NCBI GenBank assembly: GCA_035772735.1
Contig: JASDFA010000016.1
Coordinates: 138,210,501-138,274,500 of the forward strand
DNA: 64,000 bases
Origin: Datura wrightii
Taxonomy: Eukaryota; Streptophyta; Magnoliopsida; Solanales; Solanaceae
Reading direction: 5' to 3'
Shown here: piece by piece, positions 21,095 to 31,739 of the stretch
How the letters are laid out: each line of letters starts with the position of its first letter
How positions within the stretch are numbered: the stretch's first letter is position 1
The notes under the pieces: model-generated
Seen by the model: only the letters and a program-made list of their open reading frames with translations
What the model was told of the DNA's origin: nothing
Databases searched by the model: none
Translations under genes and position numbers: made by a program

Positions 21095-24000
21095 ATTCTT
21101 TGATTACAGATACAAAGGCAGATCAGCATTACCCTATCACAGGCAGAAGATCAGAGATAGCAACGGAAGAGAGCATCAGCCAGTTACATGATAACTACAG
21201 CAGCAGGAGGGGGTATCAGAGGCCTCCCAGCATGACACCTTTATTGGCATTATTCTCAGTATACGTTGATAACATCAGAATAGGAAGTCAGAAGTATAAT
21301 GTACATATGAGTTGATTTACTTATTAGTTATATAAGATCTGATTAAGATTATAGACAAGGTCAGACCACCAGGTAAGTATGAAAAAAGAGAGGGAAATGC
21401 AGGAATCTCAAATACATCTTTTCGGATATTGTATAGTTAAATGCTTTTACTTGTTGCAATAAGAAAAGGGCTATTCCCACCTCTTGGTTTTGATGCCAGT
21501 ATAGTAAAGGGGCATAAGACTTGAGATGGGGTTGCCAAATCAAGCAGTAAGTAAAGATGGGCTGATTGATCCTAGTAAGTATTAGAAAGTATAAAGAGCC
21601 CTTATGATTATGTAAGCTGTGCAGACCCTTATGATAACAAGCCAGTAAAGAAAGTAAGACTGTTAGCTTACCCGAAGTAGGGGTAAAAGACCTGCTAGTG
21701 ATGAGTGCCTAATAATAGTCAAGTTTGAGTTAGAAAAAGAGCAAGTCTGCCATATATGCTAACAGATAGCAAGACATAACTGTAAGATTATAGTTATGAT
21801 CTAGTTGTGACATCGAAAGATATAGAGGTCATGTGAATCAGATGGGCTTGAGTATACGCCAGAAGAAGTATAGGCCGAGGCTTGATCAGTAATCTCATTA
21901 GCAACGAAAGGCAGGTACCTTGAACCCCAGAGTTCAGCTTAAGCAGGATGAGAGGAAGAAGCAGGAATGCCAGATTTGGTGGGGAAATCAGGGTTAACCC
22001 CCCCAGATTAATAGAGCATCGTATTAAGGATTAAGCCCCGGGCTGACAGTAGGATTGCGGTCCAGAATACCGCAGTATGTCCGCTATGGAAAAGTTAAGG
22101 AGTTACCGATACAGCAATTCTAATCTAGTGTAGCCTAGAGATAAGGCCCAACAGGCAGTTATGGGCTCTGAATATATGCCTAGTAAGGCTACAAGATTCG
22201 AACGTCGACTCCACATCGCAAGAGTGGCGGAATTTCAAACAGCAGACGATAACTAAAGTGTTTATGTTTGTTACTTTCAGAATGGGGTGACAATGCAATA
22301 AAATGATAAGTCAGGGCAGGAGGTATTATTAGGCCGTAAGAAGCAATGTATCATGTACGATATGAGATTCAGCAGAGCATGTCAGAGATTATGTGTTACC
22401 GCAGAACTCAATACATATTGTACGTAGCTATTGATATATATATATATATATATACAGATAATAGATATGCTGTGAGTGGCTGCCTATAAGGGCTACAATC
22501 ACAGATGCTGATTAGTAATAGAAAGCATATACAAATTACATTACAGGACACCCCCCCCCTCGCCAAAAAAAAAAAAGAAAGAAGAAAGAGGGAGAAGAAA
22601 GAAAGAAAAGAAGAAGAGAAAGGGTGGATTAGGTGTGAATTACGTACGAAGTCATAGAAACTATCTCAGTTTTCAGTTATTAGGTTAACAGACTTATGTG
22701 TTGCTGTCAGATCTAGGCTCTAGGAGCTTACCAAAGTTAATGGCCTAAAACAGACGGCTAGATGATAAGGGCGCAGTTAGACGGTCTACCGACCAGCTGG
22801 CGCCTGCATTAGCAGGAAGGCGTCCCTGAAGACCGGTAACAGTAGTGCATGTGCTAGAACCAGGATTAGAGACCGAATAGGTAAATTTCAGAGATTAGCA
22901 ATACCAAAAATTGTTCTAGTATGTTAAGTGGTCGTACGTCATTTTCCCAGCCTTGTAGGTGAGAGTCGGCCTTAACCAATCTAGCAGTTATTATGTGGAA
23001 CACCCTATAAGTCAGCCGGCCATCCCAGTCAGAATACCCGTGGGTACCCCAAGGAAGGGTCCATATCAGTAGTCAGTGACAGACTAGTACTTCAGCTGGG
23101 TTTCGTAAGATATTCAGATACAGAGCCCTAGCAGAAGGCCAGTAGTTACAAAATAGCTTATAAGACCGAGAATTCCCCAGAATAGCAGTATAAATCCAAG
23201 TGGATACACACAAAGGCGTAATAAATTGATAGTACCCTGCTAGCAAAGTGTTTATTAAGACCGGGGGATCAGTAGACTCCCCGTGAAGATCCAGAGATTG
23301 ATCGCCTGGGAGTAAGTTGATTAAGCCTAGTCTTATAGTGGTTTAAGTAAAATAACAGAGCAATTAGACGCTCACGAGTCTGCGGTTACGCACGAACTAT
23401 AGGCACTCAAGTAGAACAATTAGAGTATTGTTAGACTACTGCCACATTCGGGTCATTCAACCCGACTATTCAGTTATTTAAAGGTTATGCAGCTAGGTCA
23501 TTAGAGGTCATGATCAATATCAGGACCCCCTGATCAAATACGAGCACATGGTGTACAGATAGTCATTCAAGGTTACCTTAGCAACAAGCAGCCTTAGCAT
23601 GCGGTCAGAAGGCCAGGTAAGCTCTAGCTATATCGGTAGATTACTTGTCAGATTCTCCAGTATAATAAACTAGTATGACTGTCAGTTATATGTCAATTTT
23701 TGTAAATGTGAATTTTGGTTGAGTTTAGTAGCCTTTTGGTCACATTGTGTCGGAAGCTGGTGTACAGACAGACACACAGAAAAATTGAAGTAGTGAAGAC
23801 ATAGCCTAGACCTACCACCCCGATCAAAGTATGTAATCCCTGCGGTTAGCCGGGTACTGCAGAGGGTTTGTGAAAGGATTTTCCACCTTAGCAGCACCTC
23901 TGACTAAATTGACACAGAAGGCAGTAAGGTTCCAGTAGACCGAGGCGTGTGAGCAGAACTTCTAAGAGTTAAAAGCCGGGTTAACGTCAGCTCCAGTGTT

Positions 24001-25520
24001 AGTATCGCCAGGAGGTACAGAAGGTTGATGCGGCATGGTAAAGTAATAGCTTATGCTTTCAGGCAGTTGGAAAAATATGAAGAGAATTATCTTACCCGTG
24101 ACCTGGAGTTAGTTGCAGTAGTTTATGCTTTAAAAAGTGAAAATTTTGTATCACCCAGGAAGGGCTAATATGGTAGCAGACGCCTTTAGCCGTAAATCTA
24201 TAGGGGATGAAATGTTGCGATATAAAGGCCGCATTTGCGTTTCAGATATTTTAGGGCATCGCCAGCAGTTTATGAGCGAGGAAGCCCGCTATTCTCTCCA
24301 CCCAGGCGCGATAAAAATGTGCCATGATATCAAAGAAAACTACTGGTGGCCAGGTATAAAAAGAGAAATTGCTGAATTTGTAGCCCAGTGTCCTAACTGC
24401 CAACAGGTGAAAGCAGAACATCAGAAACCAGGCAAGTTAGTTTAGGACATAGCTGTGCCTCTCTGGAAATGAGAAGCAGTAAATATGGATTTTGTGGCAG
24501 GATTACCCCGTACCAGACGCGGAAATGATTCTATTTGGGTAATAGTTGACAGGCTGACAAAAATCAGCTCATTTCCTGCTAGTGATGGCTACCTTCTCGG
24601 CTGAGGATTATGCCAAATTATATACCAGAGAAATAGTTAGATTGCATGGGGTGCCGGTATCTATCATTTCTGATAGGGGGCACAGTTTACAGCTAGATTC
24701 TGGCAGTCGTTCCAGAGGGGTCTGGAAACACAGATTAATTTAAGCACAGTATTCTATCCTTAGACAGATGAGCAGGCTGAGCGCACAATTCAGACGCTCG
24801 AAGACATGTTGCGAGCGTGTGTGCCAGATTTCGATAGTAGCCAAAGTGAGCATTTACTGTTAATCGAATTTGCCTACAATAATAGCTATCATTCAGCCAT
24901 CCAGATGGCGCCTCATGAGGCATTACACGAGCGAAAATGCAGCTCGCCGAACGGTGTTTGAAATCGGAGAATCAGTGTTGGTTGGCCCAGATATTGTTCA
25001 GTAGTCAAAGGAAAAGGTAAAGCTTATCCGAAGAATGCTTACTGACTGCATAGAGCCGCCAGAAATCATATGCAGATGTGCGGTGCAGAAAATTGAAGTT
25101 TGATATGTATGACTGGGTATTCTAAAGTATCCCCAATGAGAGGTAGTGAGGTCCGCCAAGAAAGCTAAGCTCAACCCGAGGTTTGTTGGGCCTTGTCGGA
25201 TTCGTTGAAGGACAGGCCGAGTAGTATATGAGTTGAATTTGCCTCCAGAATTAGAATCCGTTCGTCTGGTCTTTCATAAATCTATGCTGAGGAAATGCAT
25301 AGGAGACCCGTCCAGAGCAGTCCCAGTCCAGAATATCCAGGTTACGGAAAAGCTGGCCTATGAAAAGGTTCCAATAACTATCTTAAACAGACAGATTCGC
25401 AGATTGAGGACTAAAGAAAGGTATTGAGGCGTAACAAGAACCGAGAGGAGATAACTTAGGAAGCGGAGGAAGGTATGAGGACCAGATATCCTCACCTATT
25501 TCAGGCCTAGTCAGGCAACA
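21095..25520 (+). pseudogene. Gag-pol remnant (element D)
   Basis: Pieces align in order with F. The Gag N-terminus ADQHYPITGRRSE is near 21118, with its ATG changed to AAG. An RT-thumb piece follows (23690-24040: CEFWLSL, GPTTPIK-like, AGYCRGFVKGFSTLAAPLTKLTQKA), then the start of RNase H. After a deletion come YHPGRANMVADAFSRKSIG (about 24146) and the integrase zinc domain NYWWPGIKREIAEFVAQCPNCQQVK (24345-24420). The integrase core around MDFVAGLPR is frameshifted. The C-terminal piece VRLVFHKSMLRKCIGDP to ILNRQIRRLRTKE (25260-25420) is the start of the chromodomain-like tail. Many frames are closed by TAG. Between about 21320 and 23640 I recognise little coding sequence. Confidence 0.82.
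22433..22626 (+). repeat. TA microsatellite and C/purine tract inside D
   Basis: An alternating TA run lies at 22434-22455. A run of ten C (about 22550) is then followed by an A run and a 60-base purine tract (GAAAGAAGAAAGAGGG and similar) to about 22625. These are simple-sequence expansions within the dead gag-pol interior. Confidence 0.75.
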
Positions 25521-25739
25521 GGTATGTCCGTATTATTGCTTATGTAGTATCTTATGGTTGTATATGTATAAATGAGGAAAATTGATACGTAACCATCCAG
25601 TGAATCCTACAGTATTGTGTACAGTACCTGTATTGGACTTTTCTGCATTCCAGGTTTTTGGTATAGTCCATATTACAGGGGAAACTCTGCCGAAATTTTT
25701 CTAAACAAGTAAGTTAACTAGTCCTCTAGATGGCAGTAT

Positions 25740-25781
25740 ACATTCGAGGACGAATGTTCTTAAGGGGGGGGGGGGGGAGAA
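25740..25781 (+). promoter_or_regulatory. Pre-PPT hairpin and G-run polypurine tract (element D)
   Basis: The arms ACATTCG and CGAATGT around AGGA (25740-25757) precede TTCTTAA, then 14 consecutive G (25764-25777), then AGAA and the 3' LTR. The G run is much longer than the five G in F. Confidence 0.82.
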
Positions 25782-28351
25782 TGTTATACCCCATAGAATT
25801 CCCAGCACCTAGATGACCTATTCGCACGTTGGTTAAGCATATTTGAAGGCCATACGTGTTATCGAAAGGCCCGGGAAAATATCGGACGAGAAACCTGTCG
25901 AACCATCGCGGAAGGGGCCGAGGCAGAGCCCCTCCGCGATGGCAGCGTGTCACGGAGGAGAGGCCTACGCGTTGGCTCCGTGACACGTTGCCCTTGTCCA
26001 GGCTCAAGTATATAAAGCCCCACTTCGGTTTAATATCATTTAACTCATTATAATTTCCGGAAAATGCAGCAAAACAGAGGAAGACGAAGGAGGGATTATA
26101 ATTTTCAACCGATTACGCTGCTAAACGCTGTCCAAACTCAAATTAATCCCAGATACCGAAGTATTTAGCAGAAGAGAGCATTCCTGCGGAATTAGTTTCT
26201 TGAAATACGGCCGACGAATCGGCGAGCCACCGAACTAAGGTAAGTAGAATTGCTCTAAATTAATGTCTATATGTTCCTAGCTGAGAAGTGAATATTTCTC
26301 CCTTCTGGACCGCTGAAAAATAGCGAGTTTTCGACCGTCTTTCGATAAGCCTAAGTTTAGGCTATAAACTATATCGAAAGTGACGTTGCCTTTTGAAATA
26401 AAGTTGTATTTAGTATTGATTGAGATATTTATGAATGCAGTTGGGAGAAAACAGTTGAAGTATCGGCCGAGACTCATCTGACAGACGAATAGTTCAAGGA
26501 TAAGGTATGTAAAGTTAGTTTCCTCGGCAAGTTAAGTAATCTTGATACAGTACAGTAATTTAAAGGCCAGTAGATTGTCCAGAAGTCATATGTTACGTTT
26601 GTTACGACTGTTGGTACGATATTAGAAGTATCGAGTTACAACTTGCGTGAAATTTGCTAGTACGATATAGATTCTAATATAAGCATTAGAAACTGCACAG
26701 TATGCTCAGTATGCGATGTGACACAGAATGTTAGTATATCATTGTATTCAATCGAAACCCAGTAGAGCAAAGTAGTATCTGTAAGACAGCTCAGAAATAG
26801 AATGATAAGTTGAAACGACGTTAGAAAGCATGTTAGGAATAGTAAATCATGTTACTATAGAAAATCAATATACAACACAGTTTTCAGCAGAAACACTATA
26901 TCCTGTTTAGTATTAGCCCAGAACAGTTTGGCAGAAGACTATATTTATATATATATTGTTACCAGCCTCAGCATGCATTAAGTACGTATATATTGCTATC
27001 ATTAGCTCAGCAAATAGTATATACAGATACTTTATCCCAGCTAGCCTCAGTATGTGAGATATGCAGATAGTACTACTAGTTGAGACCGTTGTATTGTTTG
27101 GGGTTGGACTACCTAGCATCCATGACCGCCCCAGGGTTGATAGCTGTATCGACTCGTCCGCCAGAGGATGAGGATACGTCGCTCTATGGAGTGGCATGCC
27201 GTCCCACAGGGGACGAAGATGGGATGCCAGTTTCCCCATATTTTGCCTTGGTCGGCTTTTATACACCCCCGTCGAGCGGGTACGCCCGGGGTGTTGATTC
27301 AGGAGTCCTCCGGACTCAGATGTAGTTATAGTCAGGGGCTCAGCGAGCCCAAGTGCATACCCAGGGAACTGGCAGGATGCTTACGGGGTTATAGGAGATG
27401 GGATGACCGGGGTAGGGGTATAGATTCTGTGTTGGTTGTACCTCCCGACTTATGGGGGCCGGGTAAGGTTTGTGTATGCTACGTATGTTATGATGTTTTA
27501 TACCCTGTTACAGTAGATACGAGTAGATCGACAGTAGCACGATAAATTCCCGGGTACGATTCCTACTCCTTCCAGTATAATTAAGAAAAGGTATGGCTTA
27601 CATTATCAGATAGTTAATTCATTCCTTTCTATATTAGTTTCATCAGTTATATTATTGTTTCTCAGATATTTCTTTCAGTTGTTGCTTTACATACTCAGTA
27701 CCAGCAGTACTGACGACCGGTGGGGCACTGCATTACTTGCCTGAAGGTACTCATAGATGAGCAGGCGATACCACGTGCTCCCTGTCAGCGTACGAGTATT
27801 CAGCTCCTGTCATTCGGAGACTGAGTTCCAGGAGCGTATTTCATTTTCTTTGTTGCATAGTACTTGTAGGTCGGGGCCTTGTCCCGATCATTTCTATTGC
27901 TATTCCTAGAGGCTTGCAGTCTGTATATGTTTCCCTGTGGTCAGATGAGCCGGTCGTGTGAGGCCGTGCAGTTGTTTAGCTATTAGTTCCTGTGTTTCAT
28001 TTGTGTTGGCCGTGTGGGGCCATAAGTTTGACAGTAGTGGTGACCTTGTCGGTCACGTAGCCCTCTAGTATCTTATTGCTAAGTTGCAGATAACTAGACA
28101 GCATGGTGGCCTTGTCGGCCCGCATAGGTTTCCCTATAGTTGCATGTTCTGGTCAGCTATTGTTACAGGTGCAGGAGGCTATAGGCCAATGGGCCGGGGG
28201 TTGTGTTTACAGCCGTTATATAGCCCTTTGTTTCCAGAAATGTGAGTTAGAGCCAGCCAGGCACCAGATGTGCCCAGCCTTACCAGTCCAGCAGTTCAGT
28301 TCCTCGTAGGGCACCAGGTGCCAGTCATACCCCCCAACGCGGGGTGTGACA
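25782..28351 (+). repeat. 3' LTR of element D
   Basis: TG to CA, 2570 bases, nearly the same length as the 5' LTR (2571). Most differences are single substitutions, clustered in the first 120 bases. The TSD TTCAT follows. Confidence 0.92.
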
Positions 28352-28356
28352 TTCAT

Positions 28357-29078
28357 AACCTCAGCAAGGAAGAGAATTAGCCACTCATTTGTGGATTAAT
28401 CATCCTAAAACAAGTGTTAATCATACAAACAATTGATTGAAAGAAGAAGGAAAGAGAAAAAAACCCTGAGCTTTTTCGTCCCTCAACTGCCTGTAACCCA
28501 CGTCCTTGCTCCACCAAGTCTCAATTCTGAAAAATAAGCCTAAGTGTGCTATTTATAGTAGTAGGACTCTTTCCCGGAATAACAAGCAACGTGTCACAGA
28601 GTGCATCATGGAGCATGGCCTCCGTGTCACGCTACGGACGCGGAGGCCCTCTGAAAATCACCCGAAATCGGCCCGGGCAGCACCCTGCCACGTTGGCAGC
28701 GTGTCACGCTGCTTGGGCAGCGCGTTGGCAGCCCTTGGTCGCGGAGGCCACCTGCCGTGGCACGTTGCCAACGCGTAGGTGGGCTGTTGTGAGCGGCCTG
28801 CCTGCCGTGGCACCTTGTCGACGCGCCGGTGGGCTGTTTTGTGCCTCCTCTTTGTCGACGTTCGCGTGTTGATTCCGTCTCCAAGCATCTACTTCTCCAA
28901 CTCATGAATTAGTTACTCAAACGTCATCAAAACCTACAAAACAAAGGCTAATCATGTTGGTTAGCACATATCTTTACTTTATCTAAAATTACATGAAAAT
29001 GTATACAATAATCTTAGATAAACGAGACTAATTTAAGTCGTAAAGCGTATCTCGGGCATATATTTTTGCCTGTGATCA
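28357..29078 (-). repeat. 5' LTR of element C, outer part
   Basis: This continues the C LTR after D. On the minus strand it starts TGATCACAGGC at 29078. It contains the promoter modules (28587-28830), the TATA box (28557-28549) and the CTAACCAACATGATTAG cassette (28942-28964 region). Confidence 0.92.
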
Positions 29079-29427
29079 CCCCTACATGTAGTGCTTTGGA
29101 AATTTTATGAGTGAACATGGGGTAACTCTCTTGTGTTGTGAGGGAACATGCTTAATGAGAGATAACATTCGTGTCGGATGTCTTGATCGGTTGATTTGCA
29201 CGAGTTTTTCAAGATCGAGAGTCAATTCTTGAGGTTAGGATGTCTTAATGTGGTGTATTTCATTTCATTAATGAAACCGTGCATGCTCTCTTGATTATTT
29301 GCTATCTTAAATAATCCTTATAGCCGTAGCTTGAATGGTCTCGCCAAATTAGCTATGCGTGAGTTTCAATTGAATGAGAAGTGAAAGGATTGTTCGTGGA
29401 CAAACAAGATTTTAAGTGTGGGGTAGG
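29079..29427 (+). other. Right TSD of C and remainder of the B 3' non-coding region with PPT
   Basis: The second CCCCT is at 29079-29083. B then resumes with the GTAACTCTCTTGTGTTGTGAGGG stretch also found in A and E. A decayed pre-PPT hairpin (29390-29407, loop TGGA, one stem mismatch) and the tract AAGTGTGGGGT (29414-29424) precede the 3' LTR. Confidence 0.75.
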
Positions 29428-30836
29428 TGATCTTAGGCATAATTGCATGCCCAAGTGATACTTTAATACTTCATTTCTACTTGTTTATCCACTTTTATGT
29501 GTGCATTCTCATGTGATTTGTAGGTAAATGTGGATTTATACTAACCAACATGATTAGTATTGTTTTGCCGTCTAGAAGGAATTTTTGGAAACTAATCTAC
29601 AAGTTGGTGAAGTGTAGAAATGGACTTAGAAGCAAGAAGTGGAAGTCGACAAGGAAATTGGCCAAGTTTGGTGCTCCGCGATGGAGGCCGTGTCACGCTA
29701 CCATCGCGGAAGCATTTTTCCTAAAAGGAATTTTAACTTGATTTCCAGTGGAGGTGCACGATGGCACCGTGTCACGGAGCCTAAGCTCCGCGTTTACCTC
29801 CGTGCCACGCTGAAGACAATTACCTAGAAGCTGAGTTCTAGTGAGGCTCCATGACAGGGCCATGGCACGGAGCTGATGCTCTGCAATACACTCCGTGCCA
29901 CGTTGCCAGTTATTCTGGGAAAAATTTCCCACTTGTATAAATAGAACACTTAGGTTTTATTTTAATATATCTGACATTTTGAGCAAGAACGTGGATAGCA
30001 GGCAGTTGAGAAGAAGAATTCCTAGGATTAATTCTCTTCCTTTTCCTCTTTAATTTCAATTGCTTGTATGATTTCTACTTGTTTGAAGATGTTTAATCCG
30101 AAAATGAGTGGCTAATTCATCTCTTGTTGAGGTTGAGGATAATTGCAGAAGAACGTAATTAATGATTATTTCAGTTTTTATCTTCTCTATAACGGTTGTT
30201 CTACCAATTCTTGCTTCTACTGCTTTAATGTTTGGCCAATGTTAATGTATATTCTAGAATTCCAATTTCGATTCCGAAAGGGAGACTAATTGGATAGATG
30301 TGAATTGGTGGAATATGTTCTTGTCTTGGTTGAGAAATTAAAGGAAGATTTACGTTCAGAATAGAAATATATCTGTAATGTCATATTTGGTCATTTATGG
30401 AATTTGTTATGTATAGCTAGAACATGGGCTTTTTGCATCACAGAAATGTGTAATGTAAGTCTCGTGATTCTTTAATTGGTGAGGAGTCGAAAGATCCAAT
30501 CCATGGGTTATTAATTCCTGACTAACAACCGAAGAGAAGATTGACTAAAGTTTAATTAATAAATTACATCCCTGCATGTTTGCCTTAACCTCAGCTTGTT
30601 CGTTGCTATTGTTCAGACTTTTAACTTACAAAATTCACTTAGGTTCACATTAACTATTAATCTTGACTCAAAAGCATTATTTGTTTTGGTTGTCTACCTA
30701 CATAACGAAATCATTTACTAACAATTAGGAAATTACTGCCATATTACAGTCCCTGTGGGATCGATACTTGGCTTGAAATAAAGCCACTTTACTACTTGTA
30801 CGACCACATGCACTTGCGTGTAATTGGGACCGAACA
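29428..30836 (+). repeat. 3' LTR of element B
   Basis: It runs from TGATCTTAGGC to CCGAACA, about 1.41 kb. Modules lie at 29672-29906 (more decayed than in A) and TATAAATAG at 29936-29944. The acceptor of the branch-point cassette is damaged (GCCG near 29568). It clearly diverges from the LTR of A, in keeping with greater age. Confidence 0.9.
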
Positions 30837-31140
30837 AGCATATGGTACATATCATCCTTATGGCTAAGCAATAAAGAGGCTTCAAGAGATCATATTCCAT
30901 CCTTGTTGAGCGAGCATGGGGCACCATCCAGATTGGTGAGATTGACACCAGGAGTATCCCTTCCCAACTTCTGCAAGCAAGTACTTGGCATATCTCCATA
31001 AGAAATTATTTCTTGATGTAGGAGAAACAAAAAATGAGCAGATTGATTCTCCTGAAACTAATCACGAAGTTTTGAAACATATTAAAGATTTGAAGAAAAA
31101 ATTGCTATGTACTGTGTCAGGTGAATTCGTAAAACTTCAA
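30837..31140. other. Unassigned flank to the right of B
   Basis: I see no recognisable gene. A short plus-strand run near 31010-31130 (KNEQIDSPETNHEVLKHIKDLKKKL) reads like protein but is closed on both sides and I cannot name it. AGCAT (30837-30841) would be the right TSD of B; the left partner is outside the window. Confidence 0.35.
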
Positions 31141-31189
31141 TTCAAATTCTTCCATTCTTAACTCTTCAACTTTGCACATCTGTGGTAGA

Positions 31190-31700
31190 AAATCCATAAT
31201 TTGATGTAGGAGTATCTCAATTATGATTCATTTCTCCATTTGGAAACAAAATTAACGAAACTACAACCTGTATAGAAATCATAGCCAAAGTCATTTTGGA
31301 TTTGTATAGGTAATGCCTTGAAGTTGATTTACAAATTCTGATTTTTTAACGCTTTAAACTCTACGTGCTTGCAGAAAAAAATTCATAACTCACAAATGGG
31401 GTGTCTAAATAATGAGTTTTTTGATATTTTTGAAACTAAACTCAGAGGCCTACAACATATTCAGAATTCATAGAAAATTTTGTTTTGGATTTATTTTTCA
31501 ATTTGGCTACACATCGGAAATACGCATTTCACAACTTTGTACATTCTCACCAAAGCATCCGTATCTTAAGCGCAAAGCATCCAAATCATGAACCCTTTGA
31601 TATTGCAGAGTTTCCAAAGGACTAATCTGTTGGGAGTTTGTGACATATCATTACTTTATTTCATAAAATTTTGCATGCCTTTAAGTACTAATTTAAGTCT
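31190..31700 (+). repeat. Degenerate tandem repeat of about 190 bp
   Basis: Unit 1 (31190-31310) and unit 2 (31380-31495) both run from AAT(C/T)CATAA to TTTTGGATTT and align at a period of about 189-190. A weaker third unit may begin near 31570 (CCTTTGATATT, TTTCCAAAGG). No coding sequence is present. It may be a short satellite-like array or tandem repeats of an element leader. Confidence 0.5.
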
Positions 31701-31739
31701 AAACTAACTCAATTGTGCTATATTTCAGGAAAACCAAGT

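Larger units (their letters stand above)
18329..28351 (+). mobile_element. Element D: chromovirus (Tekay/Del type), internally decayed, nested in the LTR of C
   Basis: It is complete from TGTTATACCCC to GTGTGACA, with TSD TTCAT (18324-18328 and 28352-28356), LTRs of about 2.57 kb and a TGGTATCAGAGC primer site. The interior is homologous to F but riddled with stops and with deletions in RNase H and integrase. The LTR pair differs by only a few percent by eye. The coding decay must therefore largely predate this insertion, meaning D moved with proteins from an autonomous relative. Confidence 0.93.
13097..29078 (-). mobile_element. Element C: non-autonomous Athila-like element with a novel ORF, minus strand
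   Basis: Without D, C is about 6 kb: two LTRs of equal length (1437 bases each once D is removed), a primer site, one 315-codon ORF and a long non-coding region ending in a polypurine tract. Its LTRs and 3' region are homologous to A, B and E, but protease, RT, RNase H and integrase are all absent. It inserted into the 3' non-coding region of B with a perfect 5-bp TSD. The two LTRs look about 98% identical by eye over the first 270 bases, so insertion was fairly recent. Confidence 0.93.
6226..30836 (+). mobile_element. Element B: Athila/Tat-like Ty3 retrotransposon, host of A and C; 5' part outside window
   Basis: B pol resumes at 6226 right after the 3' LTR of A. It is followed by the post-pol hairpin, palindromic modules, leader intron, env-position ORF and 3' non-coding region. 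C interrupts the latter between 13092-13096 and 29079-29083 (TSD CCCCT). The 3' LTR ends CCGAACA at 30836. The 5' LTR, gag and protease must lie left of A, outside the window. Stops and frameshifts, and a mutated RT active site, make it inactive. It is the oldest element of the left nest. Confidence 0.88.

Noticed and set aside
31010..31130. Possible host exon (KNEQIDSPETNHEVLKHIKDLKKKL)
   Set aside because: Too short, closed by stops, no splice support and no family I recognise. Left as unassigned flank.
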